DNA from: Bacteroides_E sp964528875
GTDB taxonomy: Bacteria > Bacteroidota > Bacteroidia > Bacteroidales > Bacteroidaceae
Direction of reading: 5' to 3'
NCBI GenBank assembly: GCA_964528875.1
Contig: CAZGUI010000005.1
Location: forward strand, 1 to 64,000
DNA: 64,000 nucleotides
In this document: positions 18,940-27,310 of the stretch, in pieces
How the letters are laid out: each line of letters begins with the position of its first letter
How positions within the stretch are numbered: position 1 is the stretch's first letter
Notes under the pieces: generated by a model
Databases searched by the model: none
What the model saw: only the letters and a program-made list of their open reading frames with translations
What the model was told of the DNA's origin: nothing
Program-made: the position numbers and the translations under genes

Positions 18940-19980
18940 ATGAAACGATTATTATTTTTATTCTATATATATATATTTGCCTACGGAGTAACCTTAGCAC
19001 AACCCCGATTAACATCAGACGTACAAACCATAGCGGTGGGGCAAGTACAGTGGAAAGACCCCATACGAGTGAAGTATACTCTGACCAATACAGGGGATTC
19101 ACCTTTGGTGCTAACCGATGTTACTACCTCGTGTGCTTGTGCGGTAGCCTATTGGACACAAAGTCCCATATCACCTCAATCTCAAGGTATCATTGAAGTT
19201 GAGTTTGATGCGGAGATGTTAGGCTCGTTCCATAAATCTGTGGCAATTTATAGTAACTCAACTCCTAGTTTGGTTTATTTATATTTTACTGGAGAGGTGG
19301 TCAGTGAAATTACCGATTTCTCTAAATCTCATCCTTATAATATGGGAAATATTTTGCTGGATAAAAAAGATTTAATCTTCCCTGAAACTTATATAGGAGA
19401 CAAGAAAGCAATATCTATGAATATAGTGAATCAAACAGGAGTGAGTTATCGTCCGGTTATAATGCATCTGCCTTCTTTTGTTGAGATGAATGCAGAACCT
19501 GAAATTTTACAAAAAGGAGAAAAAGGAACGCTTACTTTTACATTGAATGCCGAGAAACAGTTGGGATATGGATTGTATGAAACTCCTGTCTATCTTTCCC
19601 GCTTTTTGGGGGATAAGGTGGAAAAAGACAATGAAATGTTGCTAAGTGTAATGATTTTGCCTCATAAACCGTTAGTACAAAGCCAATCGGCTCAACTTAA
19701 AATAGCTTCAAATACGTTGGATTTCAGCTCAAAACATAAAACCTCTGAAACCATTCAAATTATGAATAGTGGAAAATCAGAATTAGTGATTTATAAAGTA
19801 CAGGTTTTCCATCCTTCGGTAAAGATTCAGCTGAACAAAAATAAAATACACCCTGGTCAACAGGCTAAGCTGAAGATCAGTATTGATAAAACAGTTAAAG
19901 GAAATAACGGTGAAGAAAAAATAATATTGATAACCAATGATCCTGTTTTCCCCAGTAAAGAGATTATTATAAAACGATAA
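18940..19980 (+). CDS. DUF1573 domain exported protein
   Basis: 346 residues with a signal peptide ending near TLAQP, and no lipobox. Residues 25-125 form a DUF1573 domain, an ASPM/MSP-like beta-sandwich, with the hallmark YTLTNTGDSPLVLTDVTTSC followed by CACAV and GIIEVEFDAEMLGSFHKSV. A second domain of the same fold occupies about 245-346, with TIQIMNSGKSELVIYKVQV. It is probably periplasmic or surface associated. The family is abundant in Bacteroidetes and has no assigned enzymatic role. It is followed after 4 bases by meaB, so the two are co-transcribed, though no functional link is evident. Confidence 0.85.
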   Translation: MKRLLFLFYIYIFAYGVTLAQPRLTSDVQTIAVGQVQWKDPIRVKYTLTNTGDSPLVLTDVTTSCACAVAYWTQSPISPQSQGIIEVEFDAEMLGSFHKSVAIYSNSTPSLVYLYFTGEVVSEITDFSKSHPYNMGNILLDKKDLIFPETYIGDKKAISMNIVNQTGVSYRPVIMHLPSFVEMNAEPEILQKGEKGTLTFTLNAEKQLGYGLYETPVYLSRFLGDKVEKDNEMLLSVMILPHKPLVQSQSAQLKIASNTLDFSSKHKTSETIQIMNSGKSELVIYKVQVFHPSVKIQLNKNKIHPGQQAKLKISIDKTVKGNNGEEKIILITNDPVFPSKEIIIKR

Positions 19981-19984
19981 AAGT

Positions 19985-21079
19985 ATGAATCATCCTGAGA
20001 ATGATAAGCAATATAAAGGTTTAATTGTGAATTCGGGAGTTTCGAAACCCTCTTCTGTGAACCCGGCCTACAATAAAAAACGAAAGCGTGCCAAAGAATA
20101 TTCTCTCTCTGATTATGTAGAAGGTATACGCAAAGGGGACGTTGCTCTATTGAGTAGGGCTGTAACGCTGATAGAAAGCGTGAATCCTGATCATTATGCT
20201 TTGGCACAAGAAGTCATTGAAAAATGTCTTCCTTATGCCGGTAAATCGTATCGTATTGGGATAAGTGGAGTTCCGGGGGCAGGTAAAAGTACCTCCATCG
20301 ATGCCTTTGGATTACATGTTTTGGAGCGAGGAGGAAAGTTGGCTGTTCTAGCCATTGACCCAAGTAGTGAGCGAAGTAAAGGGAGCATATTAGGGGATAA
20401 GACACGTATGGAAAAACTTTCCGTCCATCCTCGTTCTTTTATTCGTCCCAGCCCTTCAGAAGGTTCATTAGGAGGTGTGGCTCGTAAAACTCGCGAGAGC
20501 ATCGTGTTGTGTGAGGCAGCAGGTTATGATACTATTTTTGTGGAAACCGTTGGAGTCGGACAGAATGAAACGGCTGTACACTCCATGGTGGATTTCTTCT
20601 TGTTGATTCAACTGGCAGGCACAGGTGATGAGTTACAGGGTATTAAACGAGGAATTATGGAGATGGCAGATGGTATCGTAATTAATAAAGCCGATGGCGA
20701 TAATGTTCAAAAGTCGGAATTAGCTGCCAATCAATATCGTAATGCATTGCATCTGTTTCCCCCGGCAGAATCGGGTTGGATACCTAAAGTGATGACTTAC
20801 TCAGGTTTTTATAACCTAAGAGTAAAAGAGGTGTGGGATATGATTTATGAGTACAGAGATTTTGTTAAAGACAATGGTTATTTTGATTATCTCCGGAACG
20901 AGCAAAATAAGTATTGGATGTACGAATCTATCAATGAGAAACTAAAAAATAATTTCTACAACAACGAAGAGATTCAAGCTTTATTGAAAGAGCAGGAAGA
21001 ACAAGTGAGAATAGGAAAAATCACCAGCTTCCAAGCAGCTAATACATTGTTGGATACCTACTTTAAGGGATTAGTTTAA
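19985..21079 (+). CDS. meaB: Methylmalonyl-CoA mutase-associated GTPase MeaB
   Basis: A G3E-family GTPase chaperone that gates B12 loading and protects methylmalonyl-CoA mutase. The 364 residues include the Walker A loop GVPGAGKST at 95-103 (Lys101). They also include the MeaB/ArgK signature LAIDPSSERSKGSILGDKTR, the switch region FVETVGVGQNE, and the base-specificity motif NKADGDN. A roughly 30-residue N-terminal extension precedes the helical dimerisation region. The mutase subunits are not in the window. In Bacteroides-type metabolism the mutase converts succinyl-CoA towards propionate, so this gene points to that pathway. It follows the DUF1573 gene by 4 bases. Confidence 0.94.
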   Translation: MNHPENDKQYKGLIVNSGVSKPSSVNPAYNKKRKRAKEYSLSDYVEGIRKGDVALLSRAVTLIESVNPDHYALAQEVIEKCLPYAGKSYRIGISGVPGAGKSTSIDAFGLHVLERGGKLAVLAIDPSSERSKGSILGDKTRMEKLSVHPRSFIRPSPSEGSLGGVARKTRESIVLCEAAGYDTIFVETVGVGQNETAVHSMVDFFLLIQLAGTGDELQGIKRGIMEMADGIVINKADGDNVQKSELAANQYRNALHLFPPAESGWIPKVMTYSGFYNLRVKEVWDMIYEYRDFVKDNGYFDYLRNEQNKYWMYESINEKLKNNFYNNEEIQALLKEQEEQVRIGKITSFQAANTLLDTYFKGLV

Positions 21080-21203
21080 TTCAATCAACCAACTTTCTTT
21101 TTTGGAAAGCTTTATTTTCATAAAATCGAACCATTGTGTTTTCTAAGGCCACACAATCTTAATTGGAACTATTAAAGTCAAGTTTATTCCTTCTTCTATA
21201 GGC

Positions 21204-21365
21204 TAACTGATTGTCTATTATCTATATATATACTTTATCAGCAATTAAAAAATGCAGACTGAAGAGATATATTCTAGATCGAAGAAATTATACTGTCAAG
21301 ACCACTAACCTGAGTTCGATTAATAAAAGAGTGGATATCCTAACTTATTTTAGACAATCAGTTAG
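21204..21365. repeat. Inverted repeat pair, 15 bp, about 130 bp apart
   Basis: CTAACTGATTGTCTA at 21204-21218 is the exact reverse complement of TAGACAATCAGTTAG at 21351-21365. The right arm overlaps a second palindrome, ATATCCTAAC (21335-21344) with GTTAGGATAT (21361-21370). No promoter-like TAnnTTTG lies between the arms. Confidence 0.7.
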
Positions 21366-21618
21366 GATATTCAATTAACAAATAAATGTGATTGTAAAAC
21401 ACAGAAGTTTTTCAGGAGTACTGCTCTACATAATGGCTGGAGAATGACATTTGTTGAGTATTTAATTTGATTCGTTTCATTAGTAAGTGTAATAAACACC
21501 TATAAATCAGGTAATAATGAAGCAGCTTTGAGGGGGATTGTCGTGCAAAGGTCTTCCTTTGTTTGTTTTTTATGTTATTAGTCATAACATAATGCAATGT
21601 AATAATTAAATGAAAGAA

Positions 21619-21653
21619 AAGAGGTTGAGTATAATAAGAATACTCAACCTCTT
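21619..21653 (-). terminator. Terminator of polysaccharide locus 1
   Basis: A 14-bp perfect stem (21619-21632 with 21640-21653) and 7-base loop, T-rich on the minus-strand 3' side, 39 bases after the lyase stop. Confidence 0.85.
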
Positions 21654-21691
21654 CTACTTTAATTTCAAGCTTTCATATATAGTTCATATTT

Positions 21692-23263
21692 TTACTTTTG
21701 ACTATCTGTGATATCCTTTACTAGACTATTAATATAGACTTCAATATTATCATATGCAGTACTTAAATTCCGTTGGTTTGCATCATTTTTTTGTGGATTT
21801 AGATTCATACTTATTTCCCATTCATCAGGCATACCATCATTGTCTGAATCAAGTGGAGCTTCTTCTTGTTTTAAATTAGGCCATGCACTCCAATCATGTG
21901 CTGCTCCTAAAGGTTTTAAATCTTCTTGACTATCAATTAATCCAAACTTTGGGTGATTCTTGCTTTTCCAATCTATGTTCGATTCCGGATAATTGTTTCC
22001 ATATCCATTGTATTTTGATAATCCTTTAAATTGAGCAGTTCCGGTCTTTGTTTCCTCAATAATTCTTTCATCTATATCGTCTCTATGTAAAGAGTGTCCT
22101 GCATATTGTAATACTTTTTCATATGCTAATTCAGCTGTATGAGTATTTATTGGTGATAAATTTAAAGGACTGGTTAATTCTATTAGAGTTCTGTCTGCCT
22201 GTATATATCCTTCTTCTGCTGATCTATTGTTGATTTTTACACCTAACCAATTGTTTTCAGAGACTAGAGAATTGTCATTAAAAGTGTTTCCTGAAATGTA
22301 TAGTTTTCCCCATATCCCCTTGATAGCATCAAAGACGCCACCTCCAGGGCTCACATCATAGCCAATTAAATTTGTTTTTATTTTATTGTCTGTTGCTGGT
22401 CCTGGTTTGTAATAGTTATTTATAATATTGATTTGCATAGCTTCACCACCATAACAACCATTTCCACTCCAATTATAGAAAACATTATTTCTAAGATCAA
22501 CTTTATCTGTACCCATATTCTTTGCTCCTGGACCAAAGCGAGGAGTTCGACTATCATGATGAGCCATTAAATTATGGTGGAAAGAGGCATTAACACCACC
22601 CCAGATTGCACCATATCCATGAGGTCCTTTGGAGTGATTTGAGAGCCTTAGGCTTTCAGATATTATGCACCATTGCATTGTGAAATTTGTATTGTCATAA
22701 AAAGAGGCACATTCATCAGTACTCCAACTTATAGAACAATGATCAATGATAACATTATCTGTTTGACGTCCTCCTAGTGCATCATCACCATCTGATCCTG
22801 TGCTAATTTTGTCTCCCATTCTAAATCTCATATAACGTATAATAATGTTATCTGCTGATACACTTACGGGAAAATTGGCAATACATATACCATCTCCTGG
22901 GGCAGTTTGTCCTGCTATTGTTAGATCACCATTTTTTATACTTATGGCTGATTTTAGATAAATTGTTCCAGAAACATTGAATACTATAATTCGTTTCTCT
23001 TTTTGTTCAATTGCATGTCTAAAGGTTCCTTTTTTGTTGGAGTCTTCTAAGCTATTAACTATATATACTTTTCCCCCACGACCACCGGTAGCATTCATTC
23101 CTCCTCCTTCAGCACCAGGAAAAGCATAAGCATCTTCTTTTATTGGATTAAATTCAGATTCATTTGGAGGTGTAGGTTTTTTGCTTGGACTTTCAAAAAT
23201 ATTAGATGTTTCAGTGCATGCAATTAATGCAAATAATATGATTAGTATGAATATTTTTTTCAT
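21692..23263 (-). CDS. Pectate lyase-like polysaccharide lyase family 1 lipoprotein
   Basis: A 523-residue extracellular lyase predicted to cleave polygalacturonate by beta-elimination with Ca2+. The signal ends LFALIAC, so Cys16 is the lipidation site and surface display is likely. Residues 45-420 form the PL1 right-handed beta-helix, with AFPGAEGGG, NVIIDHCSISWSTDEC, the putative catalytic arginine Arg239 in SRTPRFGPG, and RNNVFYNWSG. The C-terminus carries a calcium-binding, thrombospondin-3-like motif DSDNDGMPDEWE and a short helical tail. It is the last gene of the susC-susD-DUF4957-type unit, separated from the preceding gene by 143 bases that contain a hairpin. Its closest relative in the window is the lyase at 31731-33275. 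Confidence 0.88.
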   Translation of the reverse strand: MKKIFILIILFALIACTETSNIFESPSKKPTPPNESEFNPIKEDAYAFPGAEGGGMNATGGRGGKVYIVNSLEDSNKKGTFRHAIEQKEKRIIVFNVSGTIYLKSAISIKNGDLTIAGQTAPGDGICIANFPVSVSADNIIIRYMRFRMGDKISTGSDGDDALGGRQTDNVIIDHCSISWSTDECASFYDNTNFTMQWCIISESLRLSNHSKGPHGYGAIWGGVNASFHHNLMAHHDSRTPRFGPGAKNMGTDKVDLRNNVFYNWSGNGCYGGEAMQINIINNYYKPGPATDNKIKTNLIGYDVSPGGGVFDAIKGIWGKLYISGNTFNDNSLVSENNWLGVKINNRSAEEGYIQADRTLIELTSPLNLSPINTHTAELAYEKVLQYAGHSLHRDDIDERIIEETKTGTAQFKGLSKYNGYGNNYPESNIDWKSKNHPKFGLIDSQEDLKPLGAAHDWSAWPNLKQEEAPLDSDNDGMPDEWEISMNLNPQKNDANQRNLSTAYDNIEVYINSLVKDITDSQK

Positions 23264-23306
23264 AATACAATGTGTTTTTGTAAGCTTACTAGTATTTTAC
23301 TTGTTT

Positions 23307-23341
23307 ACAAGGAGTCAAAGAACTTTGATTTGACTCCTTGT
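23307..23341 (-). promoter_or_regulatory. Intercistronic hairpin in polysaccharide locus 1
   Basis: A perfect 13-bp stem (23307-23319 with 23329-23341) with a 9-base loop, in the 143-bp gap before the lyase gene. No T-tract follows on the minus strand, so mRNA processing or stability control is more likely than full termination. Confidence 0.5.
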
Positions 23342-23406
23342 AGTTAAAATGTGAATATCTGTTCGTAGCTCTAATTATACAAACTTGTTTTATAATTTAA
23401 TCTCCT

Positions 23407-25196
23407 TTAATCTGTCCACCAGCGTGGATCTCCTACTTTGCCATCACCTTCAAAACGTACTTGAGGATTAAAGTGAAAATCTCCATTATAAGAATCCATA
23501 AAGAGTTCTTCTGAAGAAATCTCTAGAATCTTAGCATCATTAAATTTTCTCGTGTTTTCTATCAAATCCGAAGTTAGATAACACCCAGCAAAACTTAAAT
23601 AATTAGTATAATCACCATTTCCTGAATTAATTTTTCCTCCCGCGTTATTTCCAGTAAAGATTACACCTGTTACTGTTATGTTTTTAGGTTGTTTATCTAG
23701 GCGTAGAACCTTAGGCATGTTTACAGTATAATTACAGAACGTTGATTGTGTGAATCTAATTTCATCTACTTGTAAACGTACATCCATCACTTGATCTCCA
23801 ATGTTGAATAAAGTACTTTTTTCAATTATTATACTTCCTAGTGATTTAAGTTTTCCTATGTTTAATAAGCCATAACCACTTAATCCTACATTTTTAATAA
23901 AACAATTATTAATATTAATGCGTTCGATGGATGTCTTATCTGTATTAGCTCTAATAAGACTTCTTGGGATTTCACTTATGTAGCAACCTTCAAAGGTTAT
24001 ATTTTCAAAACAATTCTCATTATTTATTTCTATTAGAAATTGTGAGTTCCCATCACTTTCAATGTCTATATATTGTAAATATAGATTTTCCATTGGAGAA
24101 GAAAATACAAATTTTGAAATTTTAAGTTTGGGTGTTTTGTTATTAATTACATTACCTGATAAGTATAAATTTTTAATGTTAGCAGGTATTTTTAGTTCAT
24201 TTATTTCGTAAATATAATTATTGTTAAATGATAATGTAACATCAGGGCTACTTACTTCAGTGAGTAGGGTATTTATATCATCTTCAGGCATTACTTGTAT
24301 GTTTTCTCCAGAAGATGATCCTAGAGTCTTAAATCTATAACTGCCTCTGCGAACCTTATCTTTGAATATATATGCAAGATAATTTGTACCAAGTTTTAAA
24401 TCATTTATAACAAGTTCTCCATTTTCTTTTTCTGTAGGTGATAATTCGTGAGGTTTAGCCCAGATTGTATCTGTCTTAACATTTTCATCTTCTTCTCCAG
24501 ATACAGTTTGTACTAATTCTGCATATTCAATATGAGTTACTGATTCATTTTCAATCCATTGTAAAGTAACACTTGTTGTTCCTGGAGTGGCATTAGTGAA
24601 TAGTTGTTCATCTGTAGTATCAAAAAATAATTCTACATATCCAGATTCAAGGTCTTGATTCTCATCTATAGCCCTCATACGCACTGAATATCTTGTTGTA
24701 CCATTTAAATCTTTGAAAATGGTTCGATATTCAGTTTTTACAGCTGTATTTTCTTTGTTATAAGGAGTTAATGTATNNNNNNNNNNNNNNNNNNNNNNNN
24801 NNNNNNNNNNNNNNNNNNNNNNNNNNNNNNNNNNNNNNNNNNNNNNNNNNNNNNNNNNNNNNNNNNNNNNNNNNNNGTTCGATATTCAGTTTTTACAGCT
24901 GTATTTTCTTTGTTATAAGGAGTTAATGTATCTGTTAAAATTTCTATCGTATTAACAATGTTGTCAAAAAGTAAACTATCTCCTTCACTAAATTCAAATA
25001 TATATTTTGTTGCATTATTTACTCCTCTATAGCTTAAAATTGCATAGGTGGGTTTTACTTCAATTACTTCAAATTTAGTTGATCGGAACAATCTTTCGTG
25101 TCCTTCTTCAATAGGCCAATTATTACTATCTTCACAAGAGAGCGTTGTGAAAGATAATATCCCTATTAATATATATAATAATCTTCTTATTTTCAT
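23407..25196 (-). CDS. DUF4957/DUF5123-type beta-helix lipoprotein with FN3-like N-terminus (split by assembly gap)
   Basis: On the scaffold this gene is interrupted by 100 N at 24777-24876. The 55 bases on each side of the N run are identical (24722-24776 and 24877-24931). Removing the N run and one copy joins the two halves in frame, through TEYRTIFKDLNGTTRYS, into a 544-residue protein. The signal ends TTLSC, so Cys21 is lipidated. Residues 35-230 look like fibronectin III-type beta-sandwiches. Residues 250-520 are a right-handed beta-helix of the DUF4957/DUF5123 kind, ending in the typical GDFHFNPQVRF and GDPRWW. Such proteins accompany pectin-type loci and are presumed surface glycan-binding proteins. 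That role is inferred. It sits 18 bases after susD. Confidence 0.8.
24777..24876. other. Assembly gap 1 (100 N, overlapping contig ends)
   Basis: The N run is flanked by identical 55-base sequences at 24722-24776 and 24877-24931. Collapsing 155 bases restores one open frame, so nothing is likely to be missing here. Confidence 0.92.
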
Positions 25197-25214
25197 GATT
25201 TTATTTCTTTACAG

Positions 25215-27299
25215 TTATTGAGCGGTATTATCATATCCATATGAGTTTGATAATTTTCCATTCGATTTATATATGTCGTCATAATATATCGAGAATAAAT
25301 GGCGATAATTACAAACCCCATTGCCTATTGTATATCCCTGAAGTCTATTCTGAATTAAATCACCATATTTCAAGGTGCTTAATAGTTGACTATAGTCATA
25401 TGACTTTCTTAAACCTGAAGCACAAACAAGTATTTTGGTTGCATTTTTTACTAAATTATGATTTTCAGTAACAGCTCCTTCTTTTAAGTCCCAATAAGTA
25501 CTCGGGAACCATTTTACTTCAGTGTAAAGTTTTTCGTCTGGATTAGCCGCTCTTTTATAGTAAAAGTTTGCTGTACTAAAATCTATAAATTCCTTTTTCT
25601 CATCATACTTAAAATAAAGCATATCTGGAAAATCGCTTGGCTCGTAGGTTTTATCAAAAATATCTATTGAATGAGACCCATCTAACATATAAAGCATCGC
25701 TTTTTTCATTTTTTCAATTTTACTATCTAAAAGACCCCAACGTATTAAGTCTAATTTCCGAATACCTTCACCTCCAAATTCCCAAGCGCGTTCATTTACA
25801 ATAGCATCAAAAAAATCAACCGTTGTATAGTCTTTTACGGATTCTATATCTGAACCAAAAGCTCTTTCTCTTACAATTTCCAAAGCATTGCTTGCACTTA
25901 TCTTTGCGGTTTCATTTATTGTGTTTATCCCTTTTTCGAGTGCATGCCGAGCTTCAGCAAACATAAGTAGGACATCAGAATAACGCATTACAATCCAATT
26001 GATACCAGTTGGTGTTCTAGCTGAAGCAGTTAATGCAATAGATCGATAAGAATCGGCGGTCCAAAAGAAACTCCATTTTCCTAATCGAACATTCATAATA
26101 TCAGCTTGCATAACTTCTTTGTTTGTTGATCCTTCTTTTTTGTATATAGGCCAATAACAAGCATAGTCTCTGCGTTGATCTTTTTGATTAAAAGAGTAAA
26201 AATAATATGCGTTAGTACTTACATATGTTCCACCGAACCCTCTTGATCCAAAACCTAAGTTTCCATCCATCGCACGCCCCATTAATGTTCCTATATCCCC
26301 ACTGTAACCTACACCATTTGCAACTTCAAATAAATTTTCATTATGTGAGTTATATTGTAAACCACAAACTGTTTTCCAAATATCTCCATAGCTCGGATCT
26401 AAACCATGTGGGTTTTGTGGATCTCCAATGATTTCAGCACATTGTTGTTCAGCTATCTCATAATAGTTTTTCCAGTTTTTAGGGCGACCAATGTAATAAT
26501 CTCCAACCTCTTCCATACCTGGGTTTTGTTCAGTATTGGGATAATGTTCTACATTGATATCATTAGGAAAAGTTTTACCATCACGTATAGACCAACCTCC
26601 AGCAAATAAAGCAATACGAGCAAGTAGGCCTTTAGCAAAACCTTTTGTTATTCGTTCGCAATTATAGTCGGCAATTTCTCCGACCCATGGTAGATAATCG
26701 ATAGCTTCTTGCATATCCTTTATAATACTTTCATAAATACTATCACGATCCGTTTTTCCTATATATACATTTGAGAGATCTGAATTAGACATACCTTCTT
26801 TAAAAGGTATATCACCCCAACGGCGCACCAATTCAAAGTATGATAATGAGCGAAGTACTAAGGCTTCTCCTAAGTATCGTTTCATAGGGATAGAGCCATT
26901 ATTAAATGCTTGAGATGACCGTATGCCATCTACAGCTGTACTCGCTAATTCAGCCATCTTAAAAATATACCCCCATTGAAGAGTTTTGTTATACCAGTCA
27001 CACCAATAATTTGCTGCTCCCGAGTCACTTGTTTTGTCTTTTGCGGGATCTTCTTGAAAAGAACTAGCTTGCTCAATATCAGAAACACCTTGCCAGTTTA
27101 CTGACATCTTCTGTCCGTATACATAGGTTCCTGCTAACTGTGAATATACACCTAAAATAGCGGATCTAGTCATTCCTTCATTTTCAAAAACATTCTGTGA
27201 GTTTTGTTCGGAAGGAGATGAAGTATCAAGAAAATCAGAACAAGAGGTTAATAGTATAAAACCTATTGTTAGTATATTTAATAAATACTTTTTATTCAT
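25215..27299 (-). CDS. SusD/RagB family outer-membrane lipoprotein
   Basis: The glycan-binding lid partner of the upstream SusC-like transporter. It has 694 residues, longer than the usual 500-600. The signal ends ILLTSC with Cys20 as the lipid anchor, followed by SDFLDTSSPSEQN, a classic mature SusD N-terminus. The TPR-bearing helical region contains YLGEALVLRSLSYFELVRRWGDIPF (quoted in parts: LRSLSYFELVRRWGDIPF). The C-terminal SusD block includes WIVMRYSDVLLMFAEA and NERAWEFGGEGIRKLDLIRW. It starts 11 bases after susC and is followed 18 bases later by the beta-helix lipoprotein. Confidence 0.95.
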   Translation of the reverse strand: MNKKYLLNILTIGFILLTSCSDFLDTSSPSEQNSQNVFENEGMTRSAILGVYSQLAGTYVYGQKMSVNWQGVSDIEQASSFQEDPAKDKTSDSGAANYWCDWYNKTLQWGYIFKMAELASTAVDGIRSSQAFNNGSIPMKRYLGEALVLRSLSYFELVRRWGDIPFKEGMSNSDLSNVYIGKTDRDSIYESIIKDMQEAIDYLPWVGEIADYNCERITKGFAKGLLARIALFAGGWSIRDGKTFPNDINVEHYPNTEQNPGMEEVGDYYIGRPKNWKNYYEIAEQQCAEIIGDPQNPHGLDPSYGDIWKTVCGLQYNSHNENLFEVANGVGYSGDIGTLMGRAMDGNLGFGSRGFGGTYVSTNAYYFYSFNQKDQRRDYACYWPIYKKEGSTNKEVMQADIMNVRLGKWSFFWTADSYRSIALTASARTPTGINWIVMRYSDVLLMFAEARHALEKGINTINETAKISASNALEIVRERAFGSDIESVKDYTTVDFFDAIVNERAWEFGGEGIRKLDLIRWGLLDSKIEKMKKAMLYMLDGSHSIDIFDKTYEPSDFPDMLYFKYDEKKEFIDFSTANFYYKRAANPDEKLYTEVKWFPSTYWDLKEGAVTENHNLVKNATKILVCASGLRKSYDYSQLLSTLKYGDLIQNRLQGYTIGNGVCNYRHLFSIYYDDIYKSNGKLSNSYGYDNTAQ

Positions 27300-27310
27300 A
27301 ATATGTTGAT

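Larger units (their letters stand above)
21080..21691. other. Convergent intergenic region with nested inverted repeats
   Basis: No supported gene. It lies between the 3' ends of meaB (+) and a pectate lyase (-). It contains a 15-bp perfect inverted repeat pair (21204-21218 and 21351-21365), an overlapping 10-bp hairpin (21335-21370), and the lyase terminator (21619-21653). A 61-codon minus-strand frame at 21412-21597 has no recognisable features. Confidence 0.55.

Noticed and set aside
19857..20207. 116-codon minus-strand frame over the DUF1573-meaB junction
   Set aside because: It overlaps two well-supported genes on the opposite strand and shows no family pattern.
21219..21350. Phase-variable invertible promoter between the inverted repeats
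   Set aside because: No TAnnTTTG-like element on either strand between the arms, and both flanking genes end, rather than start, towards this region.
21412..21597. Short minus-strand frame downstream of the lyase terminator
   Set aside because: 61 codons, no family resemblance, no promoter or start context.
24722..24931. The 55-bp duplication as a real tandem repeat around a gap
   Set aside because: The same 55-bp overlap length occurs at an unrelated gap (51616-51825), and collapsing each restores a reading frame, so an assembly artefact is far simpler.
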